Positions 25,019 to 33,879 of a stretch of DNA of 64,000 nucleotides are shown in pieces. Numbering within the stretch: the stretch's first letter is position 1; each line of letters begins with the position of its first letter. The notes beneath the pieces are model-generated. The model was not told the origin of the DNA and ran no database searches. It saw only the letters and a program-made list of their open reading frames with translations. The translations under genes and the position numbers were made by a program. Source of the DNA: Terriglobia bacterium (GTDB taxonomy: Bacteria; Acidobacteriota; Terriglobia; Terriglobales; Acidobacteriaceae); assembly GCA_020072585.1 (NCBI GenBank), contig JAIQGL010000025.1:38535-102534 (forward strand), written 5' to 3'.

Positions 25019-25429
25019 TCAGGCAATCGCGGTTTTTTGCCGTGCGATCTCAGACAGCCATTGCGTGCGGTCAAAATACACTTCATTACGCTGAATTTTG
25101 CCCGCATCATTCAGTTGTACAAAACACACGCCAATGATCTCCAAAGTCGCGTGTCCCACGGGAACCACTGCGCGCCATTTGTTGAGGAACCCGCCTTCCA
25201 TGGGGATGCCTTCTAACTGCGTCCACACCCAGGCCGGATTGTAAGACAGCAGTTTCTTGAAATAGGCCAGCAGGGCCTCTTTGCCCCGGACACCGCCAGG
25301 AACACCAGGATCAAGGTAAAACGCATCGGCCGAGTAGAAGCTGGCCAGCAGTTCAGGATTGTTTCCTGTCCAGGCCGGAAGCCATTTCTCTGCGAAGGTA
25401 CGGGCTTCTTGGGCACTCAAAGATTTCAT
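25019..25429 (-). CDS. NTF2/SnoaL-like protein
   Basis: 136 residues, cone-shaped alpha+beta fold of the nuclear-transport-factor-2 superfamily: LSAQEARTFAEKWLPAWTGN, LLASFYSADAFYLDPGVPGG, GKEALLAYFKKLLSYNPAW, and EVYFDRTQWLSEI at the end. Such proteins are often ligand-binding or small isomerases; no catalytic role can be assigned. Start at 25429 has GGAG 6 bases upstream; an ATG 12 bases upstream is an alternative. The open frame extends further 5' but that part lacks protein-like character. Confidence 0.85.
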   Translation of the reverse strand: MKSLSAQEARTFAEKWLPAWTGNNPELLASFYSADAFYLDPGVPGGVRGKEALLAYFKKLLSYNPAWVWTQLEGIPMEGGFLNKWRAVVPVGHATLEIIGVCFVQLNDAGKIQRNEVYFDRTQWLSEIARQKTAIA

Positions 25430-25507
25430 TTGCTGCTCCATATTTTTAGCGTCTGGTTTCAACAATCGGGGCTTGCATAAATTATATTGTTTCACCTTGA
25501 AGCCATT

Positions 25508-25825
25508 ATGACCGGAGCCTATTCCTTTGTTTGTGAGTTCTCGTCCACTGACGCGCTTTGTGCACGTCTGAACCAGATAGCATGGCAATGGCGCGTTGGC
25601 GACAGCCACTGGTACGGTGATTACGTGGCTACCGTGCCCTTTCCCGGGGTGCGCATCCGCATTGTGGATTTTCCCAAACGCGCCGGCAACGGATGGACCT
25701 ACGAGTCCGACATCCGCGCCAGTAAAGATTGCAAAACTCCCATGGCCGAAATTGACGCTGCGTACCGCAAAGTGCTGGCCCAGCTCCCGGCGCACGACAT
25801 TAAGGAAATCGAGTGGTTTGATTAG
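25508..25825 (+). CDS. conserved hypothetical protein
   Basis: 105 residues from ATG 25508. Small, soluble, with Trp/Tyr-rich motifs QIAWQWRVGDSHWYGDYV, VRIRIVDFPKRAGNGWTYES and a C-terminal helix (AEIDAAYRKVLAQLPAHDIKE). No transmembrane helix or signal peptide. I do not recognise a family. It faces away from the NTF2-like gene and lies 132 bases before alaS. Confidence 0.65.
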   Translation: MTGAYSFVCEFSSTDALCARLNQIAWQWRVGDSHWYGDYVATVPFPGVRIRIVDFPKRAGNGWTYESDIRASKDCKTPMAEIDAAYRKVLAQLPAHDIKEIEWFD

Positions 25826-25945
25826 GGCGCACCTCCGGACATTTGTTTTTTTAGCGCCCGGGGAGCAGGCCGCATCAACCATGGCTCTTTCTCCGCGCCC
25901 CCGCCTCTCCCTTCGCGGTTGATCCTTGTTCCTATCTCGCCACGT

Positions 25946-25951
25946 TACAAT
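25946..25951 (+). promoter_or_regulatory. -10 box directly upstream of alaS (possible leaderless mRNA)
   Basis: TACAAT ends 6 bases before the GTG (25958) and 9 before the ATG (25961) of alaS. There is no Shine-Dalgarno. The expected start of transcription coincides with the start codon, the usual layout of leaderless transcripts. No clear -35. Confidence 0.4.
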
Positions 25952-25960
25952 AGATGAGTG

Positions 25961-28762
25961 ATGCCAACCGGCTCTGAAATTCGCGAGAAATTCCTGCGCT
26001 TCTTTGAAAGCAAAGGCCACAAGCGCGTGCACTCATCGTCACTGGTGCCTGCCAACGATCCCACGCTGCTCTTCACCAACGCGGGCATGAACCAGTTCAA
26101 AGATGTCTTTCTGGGCATGGACAAGCGCGACTACAACAAGGCCGCCACGTCACAAAAGTGCGTCCGCGCCGGCGGCAAGCACAATGATCTGGAGAACGTG
26201 GGCTTCACCAAGCGCCATCACACCTTCTTTGAAATGCTCGGCAACTTCAGCTTCGGCGCCTACTTCAAGGCTGAAGCCATCTCTTATGCCTGGGAGCTGG
26301 TAACGGCATCAGACTGGTATGGTGTAAATCGAGACAAGCTCTACGTGACCATCTTCAAGGGCGAGCAGGGCATCCCGCGCGATGACGATGCGGAAAAACA
26401 CTGGTTGGCCGTAGGCGTCCCCAAAAAACGCATCTTCGATCTGGGCATGAAGGACAACTTCTGGTCCATGGGCGATACTGGCCCTTGCGGTCCGTGTAGC
26501 GAGATCCATTACGACATGGGAGTTGCGGCTTCCGATGATGGCCATGCTGACTGCAAGTTCCCCTGCGACTGCGGGCGCTACGTGGAGATATGGAACCTGG
26601 TCTTCATGCAGTTTGACCGCGACAATACTGGAACACTCAACCCGCTGCCCAAGCCCTCCATTGATACCGGCATGGGGTTGGAGCGAGTCACAGCGGTACT
26701 CCAGGAGAAGCTTTCAAACTACGATACGGATCTCTTTATGCCTCTGCTGGAGGCCGCTGCACGGCTCACCGGAGTCGATCTCAACAAAGAGCTGGCGGCG
26801 GAAAAGGGCTCGCGTTCAGCGGCAAGCTTGCGCGTGGTGGCAGATCACGCTCGGGCCGTGACCTTTCTTCTTTCGGATGGCGTGCTGCCCGCGAATGAGG
26901 GCCGTGGTTATGTGCTGCGCAAGATCCTGCGCCGCGGTATCCGCCATGGACGGCTTCTGGGCGCTGCCAAGCCGTTCATGCATGAGATGGTGATGGCCGT
27001 CCGCGATCTGATGAAGGATGCTTATCCTGAACTCATAGAAACAGCGGAGCGCATCTCGAAGATTGTCTTTGAAGAAGAACGCCGCTTTGCGCACACGCTG
27101 GATGCTGGTCTTGCCCGGCTTGAGGCCGACCTGTTGGCGTTGCGCAAGGAAAGAGCGGACAGCCAGCGCATTGCCCTGGCGCGCGATCCCCTGGGCGAAC
27201 AAGGTCTCTCTCGTGCCGAGTTGGCCCAGCACCAGTACCAGAGCGCGCGGGAGCTGCGTTATCGCGGCGAAGACGCTTTCAAGCTGTATGACACCTTCGG
27301 CCTGCCCTTTGACTTCATCATGGATACCTGCCGTGACGCCGGCATCAGCGTGGACGTGGAGGGCTTTGAGCGCGCCATGGAAGCGCAGCGTGAACGCGCC
27401 CGCGCTTCATGGAAGGGCGGCTCCAAACAAACGGCCTCACCCGTTTACCGCGACCTGAAGAAGACCGAGTTTGAAGGCTATCGCACCACACGCTCCAAAG
27501 GCAGTGAGGTGCTTGCCGTGGTGAAAGATGGGCGCGGCATTGAAGTGCTTAACCCCGGCCAGGATGGCGAGATCGTACTCGATCACACGCCGTTCTATGC
27601 CGACTCCGGAGGCCAGGTAGGCGACGTCGGCATCCTTTATGACGACAAGCACACCGCCATTGTTGCCGAGGTAAACGGCTGCTACATGCCGGTGCAGGGC
27701 GTGCGCGCCCACAAGGTGAAAGCCCGCCTGCCGATCACCGTGGGTATGAGAGTTGATCCTGTGGTCCATAGTGAAGTGCGGGATTCAACCATGCGCAATC
27801 ACACCGCAACCCACCTGCTGCACGCCGCGCTGCGGGAAACGCTGGGCGGTCACGTGAAGCAGGCTGGATCACTTGTCGATCCCAGCCATCTGCGCTTTGA
27901 TTTTTCGCACTTTGCCGCCGTGGCCGACGAAGAGTTGCAGGACATTGAAGACCTGATGAACAAGCATGTCCTCCGCAATACTCCGGTGGATACCATTGAG
28001 AATGTCCCGATCGACGTTGCCATCAATGAATACAAGGCAATGGCGCTGTTTGGTGAAAAGTATGGCGAGCGCGTGCGCGTGGTCAAGATCGGCGAATTTT
28101 CCACGGAGCTCTGCGGCGGCACGCATACCCGCGCCACCGGCGAAATCGGCCTGATTAAGATCCTGAATGAAGGCAGCGTGTCTTCGGGCGTCCGGCGCGT
28201 GGAGGCCATCAGCGGCGAAGGGTCGCTCAAGCACTTCCGCCTTGACCACAAGTTGGAAAACGCGGTGTCTTCGCTGATCCCGCAAACGAAATCGCATACC
28301 CCGGCGGAAGCTCTGCGCTCTGAGCTGGACAAGAAAGACGCCGAGATCAAAAAGCTGCAAAAAGAGCTGGAGCAGATGCGGATGAAGTCCGCGGGTTCGC
28401 AGGTAGCTTCTGTGGGAGAAACAGCCCGCAACATCAAAGGCGTGAAAGTCGTGGCCCAGCGCGTGGACAATCTGGATCGCGGACAAATGCGCACGCTAGT
28501 GGACAATATGCGCAACAAACTGGGATCCGGCGTGGTGGTCCTGGGCTCGGTGCAGGATGGCAAGGTCGCTCTGATCGTCGGCGTCACGGCCGACCTCACC
28601 GCGCGCGTGCAGGCCGGCAAGGTGATCAAGCCGGTCGCGGAAAAAGTGGGTGGCTCCGGCGGCGGACGCCCTGATATGGCTGAGGCCGGCGGCAAAGACC
28701 CGGGGCAGCTCGATGCCGCGCTGAATGAAGCTTATGCGGCGGTGGAGGGGTTGCTGAAGTAG
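25961..28762 (+). CDS. alaS: alanyl-tRNA synthetase
   Basis: About 933 residues. N-terminal class II catalytic core ([49 protein letters not shown]); editing domain with metal-binding [12 protein letters not shown] (HxxxH) and [11 protein letters not shown]-terminal coiled coil and C-Ala domain ([16 protein letters not shown]). Charges tRNA-Ala and clears Ser/Gly mischarging. It is about 50 residues longer than many bacterial homologues, mainly through a basic segment near residues 385-425 ([20 protein letters not shown]), between the catalytic and editing parts. GTG at 25958 is an alternative start. Confidence 0.97.
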   Translation: MPTGSEIREKFLRFFESKGHKRVHSSSLVPANDPTLLFTNAGMNQFKDVFLGMDKRDYNKAATSQKCVRAGGKHNDLENVGFTKRHHTFFEMLGNFSFGAYFKAEAISYAWELVTASDWYGVNRDKLYVTIFKGEQGIPRDDDAEKHWLAVGVPKKRIFDLGMKDNFWSMGDTGPCGPCSEIHYDMGVAASDDGHADCKFPCDCGRYVEIWNLVFMQFDRDNTGTLNPLPKPSIDTGMGLERVTAVLQEKLSNYDTDLFMPLLEAAARLTGVDLNKELAAEKGSRSAASLRVVADHARAVTFLLSDGVLPANEGRGYVLRKILRRGIRHGRLLGAAKPFMHEMVMAVRDLMKDAYPELIETAERISKIVFEEERRFAHTLDAGLARLEADLLALRKERADSQRIALARDPLGEQGLSRAELAQHQYQSARELRYRGEDAFKLYDTFGLPFDFIMDTCRDAGISVDVEGFERAMEAQRERARASWKGGSKQTASPVYRDLKKTEFEGYRTTRSKGSEVLAVVKDGRGIEVLNPGQDGEIVLDHTPFYADSGGQVGDVGILYDDKHTAIVAEVNGCYMPVQGVRAHKVKARLPITVGMRVDPVVHSEVRDSTMRNHTATHLLHAALRETLGGHVKQAGSLVDPSHLRFDFSHFAAVADEELQDIEDLMNKHVLRNTPVDTIENVPIDVAINEYKAMALFGEKYGERVRVVKIGEFSTELCGGTHTRATGEIGLIKILNEGSVSSGVRRVEAISGEGSLKHFRLDHKLENAVSSLIPQTKSHTPAEALRSELDKKDAEIKKLQKELEQMRMKSAGSQVASVGETARNIKGVKVVAQRVDNLDRGQMRTLVDNMRNKLGSGVVVLGSVQDGKVALIVGVTADLTARVQAGKVIKPVAEKVGGSGGGRPDMAEAGGKDPGQLDAALNEAYAAVEGLLK

Positions 28763-28808
28763 TGTGTTCGCCGCAGATTTGCGCAGATCAACGAGATTAA
28801 AAAACTGG

Positions 28809-28900
28809 GCCGCGAATCGACGCGAAAAAGCGCGAATAGCTCGAGAAGCCCGAAACTGTACTGAGAACCCAATTCGCGTTCATTCGCGAGAATTCGCGGC
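28809..28900. repeat. dispersed inverted repeat, 'TTCGCGTTCATTCGCGG' type
   Basis: GCCGCGAATCGACGCGAA at the left faces TTCGCGTTCATTCGCGAG and GAATTCGCGGC at the right, so the ends can pair. Related copies lie at 40009-40083 and 42289-42358. Only in intergenic DNA. Confidence 0.75.
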
Positions 28901-28921
28901 AAGTTTCCAATCTCTGAGCCT

Positions 28922-29023
28922 TCAGTGCGCCACCCTGCCCCAGGCATAAAACGCGGAAAGCAGGATCATTTCCAGGGTCGCCAGCGCATAGAAAACAACT
29001 CTTACTCGTTTATTGATCGTCAT
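28922..29023 (-). CDS. candidate small membrane protein, 33 residues
   Basis: ATG at 29023 reads MTINKRVRVVFYALATLEMI..., with one hydrophobic helix (VVFYALATLEMILLSAFYAW) after a basic N-terminus and the end GRVAH. Its own Shine-Dalgarno is weak. A 7-codon frame (MAPVQQA, starting at 29043) has AAGGAG a few bases upstream, and its stop overlaps this ATG (ATGA), as in translational coupling. Too short for standard gene finders. No family recognised; could be chance. Confidence 0.4.
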   Translation of the reverse strand: MTINKRVRVVFYALATLEMILLSAFYAWGRVAH

Positions 29024-29189
29024 GCCTGTTGAACGGGTGCCATGGCCTCTCCTTGCAGGATAATTACTTAAGTTTTGTAAGCAGCCGGCATCTCATCCCC
29101 GCGTGATCAACCGCCCCTGCCGGTATTTCTAAGGGTTTTACCAGTGTTTCCCGGATGTTCACCCCCTAGATTCGTCTGGTTTTAGCCGA

Positions 29190-29218
29190 TTGCCGCCGGT
29201 TAAGAACCGTCATATAAT
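29190..29218 (+). promoter_or_regulatory. sigma-70 promoter of the transglycosylase gene
   Basis: TTGCCG (29190-29195), 17 bases, perfect TATAAT (29213-29218). It lies about 105 bases upstream of the ATG at 29324, leaving a long 5' leader. Confidence 0.72.
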
Positions 29219-29323
29219 CCATATCCTCTGGCAAGTTTCTCTAGTATCAGGTTGGGTAAAAGGTGTTGGGCCTTCAGTGAGGTGGCGTGTGCCGCCGAAA
29301 ACTGATATTTAGAGTGTAACCCG

Positions 29324-30202
29324 ATGAAAAAACACCTATTTACCATCCTGATCGGCGCCACGTCGATGGTAGCTAGCAGCCCAGTCCGTGCGCAGAGCAT
29401 CATAGCTACTCACGATGCCTACGGCCACACTGTCTGGGTCGCCGGTGACGAGGCCAAGCCTCAATCGAAGCCGCAAACCCAGGAAACTTCCGCCGCGTCC
29501 GGCCCAGCCACGCAGCCTGTTTCCAGCCCTGAATCGCCTTCGCGTTACAGCGGACTGGTTTACTGGAGCAACAAGGAACACCGCTGGAAGGCAGTTCCGC
29601 TGGCATCATCTGCCACCATGAAAGCAGCACGGCGCGCGGCCCAGGAAGTAAATGACATGGTAGGACCGATCAGTAAAAGTGACAGCAGGGCGCTGATGCT
29701 CTCCCGTCCGGTCAACCTGAAATCGGACAACCTGACCGAGATCCGCCCGATTGACTCAGCGGCCGTGGACAAAGCGATTGACAGCGCGGCGCAGCGCCAT
29801 GGCGTGGACCCCAACCTGGTGCGCGCGGTGGTGAAGGTGGAATCGAACTTCAATCCGCGGGCAGTTTCGCGCAAGGGGGCCATGGGACTGATGCAGCTCA
29901 TGCCCTATACCGCGAAGTCACTCAAAGTGGACAACGCTTTTGATCCGCACCAGAACATTGACGCGGGCGTTCGCCACCTGAAGAGCCTTCTGGAAAACTA
30001 TAACGGGAACGTGGAACTCTCGCTGGCGGCCTATAACGCCGGCAGCGGAGCGGTGAGGAGAAACGGCGGCATTCCGCCATACCCTGAAACGCGCGATTAC
30101 GTGAAAAAAATCACTGACATCTATCACGGGGCCTCCCTGCGGCCGCGGCTGATTGAGACACGTGACGCGGACGGGCACCGTATGTTTTCCAACAACGACT
30201 GA
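29324..30202 (+). CDS. secreted lytic transglycosylase (SLT domain)
   Basis: 292 residues. Signal peptide [21 protein letters not shown] Pro/Ser/Gln-rich region and a short [13 protein letters not shown] segment precede the catalytic SLT domain (about 150-275). The latter shows [20 protein letters not shown] with the catalytic Glu, [16 protein letters not shown], and [15 protein letters not shown]. Cleaves the beta-1,4 bond of peptidoglycan in the periplasm. It is followed after 44 bases by an amidase gene on the same strand, so two peptidoglycan hydrolases probably share a transcript. Confidence 0.93.
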   Translation: MKKHLFTILIGATSMVASSPVRAQSIIATHDAYGHTVWVAGDEAKPQSKPQTQETSAASGPATQPVSSPESPSRYSGLVYWSNKEHRWKAVPLASSATMKAARRAAQEVNDMVGPISKSDSRALMLSRPVNLKSDNLTEIRPIDSAAVDKAIDSAAQRHGVDPNLVRAVVKVESNFNPRAVSRKGAMGLMQLMPYTAKSLKVDNAFDPHQNIDAGVRHLKSLLENYNGNVELSLAAYNAGSGAVRRNGGIPPYPETRDYVKKITDIYHGASLRPRLIETRDADGHRMFSNND

Positions 30203-30246
30203 CGCGGATTCGGGTTTATTCTGTAGGTGCTTTGAAGATTGTGGTA

Positions 30247-32649
30247 ATGAACATCGGACCCAGGAATTTCTCGCGGAACTCCCTCACGCGAAAAGCGGCG
30301 GCCTGCGCACTGGCATGCCTGCTGCTGGCGCCGGTGAGCACCTTTGCGCGCACCGTGGCCCAGAAGAAACAGGCTGCACGAGCGCAATTTGAAACCGCTG
30401 AACGGCTGCGCGACGGGCTGGAAGGCAAGGCTGAAGCGCAACGCACACGCGCTGACTACCAGAAAGTAATCGAGGCCTACCGCAAGGTCTATTACACTGC
30501 GCCAAGCCTGGCCAAGGCCGATGCAGCCGTGCAGGCAGTAGCGGAGTTGCTTGAGGACCAGGGCCGCATTCTGAACGATCCCAAGAGCTTTAAAGATGCG
30601 ATTGGCCAGCTGGTTTTCCTGCGCCGCGAATATCCCGGAAGCAAGCACCGCGCTGAAGCCCTGTTCACCATCGCGGAAATCTACCGCGACGATCTGGACG
30701 ATGGCAAGCAGGCCAAGGCGACGTTTGAAGACTTTCTGAAGCATTATCCCGGCAATTCGCACGCGCAGGAAGCGCGCAAAGCCATCGCGGAGATCGACAA
30801 TCCGTCAGCGGCCAGAAGCCCCTTCAAGGCCAAGGCGGCGAAACGGGACCGCCCGGTGAGGCCAAAGAACCTGCGCGCGGCAGAAGACGCACCCGGGGGT
30901 AGATCTGAAAGAGGTGCGTCTGAACGGGGTTCGTCCGAAAGAGCCGCGTCTGACAAGGTTGCGCCCGATAAAACTCCAGCGGATGACGCAATGGCCGCTG
31001 CGCCCGTGCAGCAACTGGAAGTCTCTGCCAGCAGCACGGAAGGGCAGACGCATCGCATGCCCCGGCTCACCGGCATTCGCCACTGGTCCACGGGAGATTA
31101 CACGCGTGTTGCCATTGATCTGGAGCAGGAAGTGAAATACCAGGCCGGGCGCGTGCCCCATCCTGACCGGATCTTCTTTGATCTTTATGGCACCAAGCTC
31201 GCATCAGAACTCATAGGCAAGAGCTTTGAAGTGGATGCCGGCTTTCTGCACAAGATTCGCGTTGCTCAATACAAGAGCAACATGGCGCGCGTGGTGCTTG
31301 ATGTTGACGATGTCGCCGAGTACTCCGCGTTCCTGCTGCCCAATCCTTACCGGCTGATCATTGACATTCACGGCAAGCTTCCTCCTAACAAGGTTGCGGG
31401 GAACCCCAAGCCTGCTCCGCAGGAGACCAGGCCGATTGCACCGGAAACAAAACCGCCGTCAGCAAATGCTGACTCAGGGCAGGACGTTACCGTAACCAGC
31501 ATCAAGCCGCCGGCAAATAAGACTTCCACACCGCAGCCTTCTACCGACGCTGCTACTGCCATTCAGCAAGCTGAAGCAAGCAAATCCGGCCCCTTCCGTG
31601 GACAGGGCAAAGACAGAGATAAGGACAAAGAGCGCGTGGTAACACAAACCACGGCTGAAATCGCCAAGGTAGTGGCCCCCAGAATCGTTGTCGACGAGGG
31701 CGGGCTTGAAGATCCAGGCCGCGCCGCCGGCCAGCCCACCAGCGGGCCGATGTTTGAATCCATCTCTCCCAAGGAATCCAGCAGAAACAAGAAAAAGAGT
31801 GTCGACACAACGGCCCACGCTTCCTTAGCTACCACAACTACCACGCACACGGCTGCGCCCACGGCATCCGGCGAGCGTTCGCTCATCCGCGCTCTGGGCC
31901 TCAAGATCGGCAAGATTGTTGTGGACGCAGGCCATGGCGGACATGACACCGGGACCATCGGCCCCAACGGATTGGCAGAAAAAGACCTGGTACTGGACGT
32001 CGCATTGAAGCTGGGCAAGCTGCTGGAAGACAAGCTGGGCGCCGAGGTGGTTTACACGCGTGACGATGACACGTTCATTCCGCTCGAAACGCGGACCGCC
32101 ATCGCCAACAAAGAGCAGGCTGATCTGTTCATCTCCATTCACGCCAACTCGTCTGACGATCCTTCAGCGCGCGGCGTGGAAACTTATTACCTGAACTTCA
32201 CCAGCCGGGCCGATGCCCTGGAAGTGGCAGCGCGTGAAAACGCCGTCTCAGAGCAGTCCATCCATGAGTTGCAGGACCTGGTGAAGAAAATCGCCTTGAA
32301 AGAGAAGATCGGGGAATCACGCGAGTTTGCAGTGGACGTTCAACGTTCGCTTTATGCAGGCCTCAGCGCCAAGAGTCCCAGCCTGCGCAATCGTGGCGTA
32401 AAGAAAGCCCCGTTCGTAGTACTGATTGGCGCCAACATGCCTTCCATCCTTGCCGAGGTTTCTTTCGTCAGCAATCCTGATGATGCCAAAAAGCTGAAGA
32501 CCACTGATTACCGCCAGCGCATTGCAGACTCACTCTACAGAGGCGTGGCCAGATACGTGAACAGTCTAAGCGGAATCAAGGTGGCCTCCAAAAACAGCGG
32601 CGCCAATGCCGGCACAGAGCGGACGACTTCAGTAGCGGCCGTAAAGTAA
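30247..32649 (+). CDS. N-acetylmuramoyl-L-alanine amidase with TPR-like and AMIN domains
   Basis: About 800 residues. Signal peptide (AAACALACLLLAPVSTFA). TPR/BamD-like helices (about 40-200: FRREYPGS-like FLRREYPGSKHRAEALFTIA). A low-complexity linker with repeated ERGASERGSSERAASD units. AMIN domain (IRHWSTGDYTRVAIDLEQEV ... RVVLDVDDV) that targets septal peptidoglycan. Another disordered linker. Amidase_3 domain (about 560-780): IVVDAGHGGHDTGTIGPNG with the zinc His, TAIANKEQADLFISIHANSS, and the late Glu in ILAEVSFVSN. Cuts the MurNAc-L-Ala bond. Start uncertain: TTG 30232, GTG 30241 or ATG 30247. Confidence 0.93.
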   Translation: MNIGPRNFSRNSLTRKAAACALACLLLAPVSTFARTVAQKKQAARAQFETAERLRDGLEGKAEAQRTRADYQKVIEAYRKVYYTAPSLAKADAAVQAVAELLEDQGRILNDPKSFKDAIGQLVFLRREYPGSKHRAEALFTIAEIYRDDLDDGKQAKATFEDFLKHYPGNSHAQEARKAIAEIDNPSAARSPFKAKAAKRDRPVRPKNLRAAEDAPGGRSERGASERGSSERAASDKVAPDKTPADDAMAAAPVQQLEVSASSTEGQTHRMPRLTGIRHWSTGDYTRVAIDLEQEVKYQAGRVPHPDRIFFDLYGTKLASELIGKSFEVDAGFLHKIRVAQYKSNMARVVLDVDDVAEYSAFLLPNPYRLIIDIHGKLPPNKVAGNPKPAPQETRPIAPETKPPSANADSGQDVTVTSIKPPANKTSTPQPSTDAATAIQQAEASKSGPFRGQGKDRDKDKERVVTQTTAEIAKVVAPRIVVDEGGLEDPGRAAGQPTSGPMFESISPKESSRNKKKSVDTTAHASLATTTTTHTAAPTASGERSLIRALGLKIGKIVVDAGHGGHDTGTIGPNGLAEKDLVLDVALKLGKLLEDKLGAEVVYTRDDDTFIPLETRTAIANKEQADLFISIHANSSDDPSARGVETYYLNFTSRADALEVAARENAVSEQSIHELQDLVKKIALKEKIGESREFAVDVQRSLYAGLSAKSPSLRNRGVKKAPFVVLIGANMPSILAEVSFVSNPDDAKKLKTTDYRQRIADSLYRGVARYVNSLSGIKVASKNSGANAGTERTTSVAAVK

Positions 32650-32666
32650 ACGCTCTTCTGGCACAC

Positions 32667-33053
32667 TCATTTGAGGTCCGGCGGAAGCCACTTCTCTCTC
32701 GCTTCCTGTGAATTGACTCGCTCCCGGCTGTAATACTCAAAAGGCAAATTTTTGTCAGCGAGTTCGCTCTGGACCTTTCTCACCGATTCTTCCAGGCATA
32801 AGCGGCAATCAAGCCTCATCTGGATCTGTTGCAGCCAGAACCAGGTCAGCGTCTCATGATACAAGCCGCTCACGTGGTGATGCTGCGCAAACCGTTTCAG
32901 GCTGGCTCGCATGCGATCCATTGCGGCATCAAAATCCCCCGCGCACAGGTAGACCACGGCCACGGTCAGGTGGTCGCGGTGATGGAACTCCTCTTTCGGC
33001 AGCAGGCAGCGCTCCAGCCGGTCGACCAGGGTAAGTATCTCAGCATCGGTCAT
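32667..33053 (-). CDS. conserved hypothetical protein with HHRDHL motif
   Basis: 128 residues from ATG 33053, which has GGAG 9 bases upstream; the in-frame TTG at 33080 is less likely. All-helical in appearance: DRLERCLLPKEEFHHRDHLT, VYLCAGDFDAAMDRMRASLK, HHHVSGLYHETLTWFWLQ. The HHRDHL and YHETL motifs recur in a family of unknown function I have seen annotated only as hypothetical. No metal-enzyme assignment. Own terminator-bounded unit. Confidence 0.75.
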   Translation of the reverse strand: MTDAEILTLVDRLERCLLPKEEFHHRDHLTVAVVYLCAGDFDAAMDRMRASLKRFAQHHHVSGLYHETLTWFWLQQIQMRLDCRLCLEESVRKVQSELADKNLPFEYYSRERVNSQEAREKWLPPDLK

Positions 33054-33082
33054 ATCTTTTTTCTCCAAAATCGGCTCCAAAG

Positions 33083-33116
33083 AAAAACGCCCGCCGGCAA
33101 ATGAGCCGACGGGCGT
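33083..33116 (-). terminator. Rho-independent terminator
   Basis: On the minus strand ACGCCCGTCGGC pairs with GCCGGCGGGCGT (one mismatch in twelve), loop of 6, followed by TTTTTC. It ends the transcript of the HExxH protein and precedes the next gene. Confidence 0.85.
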
Positions 33117-33195
33117 GATTTGTGTTCACTTCCAGAATAGCCGAGAATTCAATGGAGATCAAGACAATGAAGGACCGTCTGGAGAAAAAGTTGCC

Positions 33196-33738
33196 TCAAA
33201 ACTTTCCGCCCTCACACCATTGCCTCACTTCATCGTCAACAGAAAATATCTGCTTCGCATTCTGACTGAACCGCTGCTCCAGTTGATACGCCATCTTCTC
33301 CAGCGGGATCTCTTCGTAGCTTCCACCCTGAATAAACCCGCTCATATAGCGCACCGCAAACTCCTTGACGCCCAACTGAGTGTACTGGACCACGTGGACG
33401 AGCTCATGGAAGAGCAGCGCATCCGTGAACTCCTGGTGAGAAACAATTACGTCCACGTACGTAATCGCCGCCATCTCAGAGAAGTCCGGCAGGTTACGAA
33501 ATCCCATCAGCTTGGCCATGGAATACATGGAAGGATTCGGCACGCGCTTGTCCCGCAGCATGCAGAGCCGGGCGCTATCCAGGACCTGCGTGGGAAAGTA
33601 TGCCTGCATCGCATTGCGCTGAGCTTCCGTGAGAGGTTCGGCCTGCGCCGCATACTTCTTTTTGCTGCTGGTGATGTAGTCCTCAATCATTGAGGCTATT
33701 TGCGCGATCATTCCGGGCGAGAGTTTGGATAGGTCCAT
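33196..33738 (-). CDS. HExxH-containing hypothetical protein
   Basis: 180 residues from ATG 33738 (MDLSKLSPGMIAQIASMIED). A central FHELVHVVQY matches HExxH with a following His-free helix, and a downstream Glu in GSYEEIPLEKMAYQLEQRF could be the third zinc ligand, as in gluzincin-type peptidases. No signal peptide. It resembles small DUF4157-like putative metalloproteins. Activity is not established. The start has no good ribosome site. Confidence 0.75.
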   Translation of the reverse strand: MDLSKLSPGMIAQIASMIEDYITSSKKKYAAQAEPLTEAQRNAMQAYFPTQVLDSARLCMLRDKRVPNPSMYSMAKLMGFRNLPDFSEMAAITYVDVIVSHQEFTDALLFHELVHVVQYTQLGVKEFAVRYMSGFIQGGSYEEIPLEKMAYQLEQRFSQNAKQIFSVDDEVRQWCEGGKF

Positions 33739-33877
33739 TGGAGATTGGTAAATGAGTAATTTGGTAAATGAAGAGATTAACAGAATAAAAGCTTCTGGCA
33801 CTCGGGCATCGAGGGGTTGAGTAATTTTGAAAACAATGGGTCCGGCTTGCGCCGAACACACTTACCCAATCACTAAT
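33739..33877. repeat. AT-rich repeats between infB and the HExxH gene
   Basis: Contains GAGATTGGTAAATGAGTAAT (from 33751) and TTACCCAATCACTAATTTC near 33862, inverse to one another in type. Members of the 'AATTACC' spacer family described at 63229. Confidence 0.5.
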
Positions 33878-33879
33878 TT

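Larger units (their letters stand above)
28763..29189. other. intergenic region with inverted repeats and a possible small ORF
   Basis: Between alaS and the transglycosylase promoter. It holds the inverted repeat at 28809-28900 and, on the minus strand, a 33-codon frame (28922-29023). Nothing else recognised. Confidence 0.6.

Noticed and set aside
25442..26032. 5' extension of the NTF2-like gene up to 26032
   Set aside because: Overlaps the plus-strand gene at 25508 and the alaS start; composition is not protein-like, and an ATG with GGAG is available at 25429.
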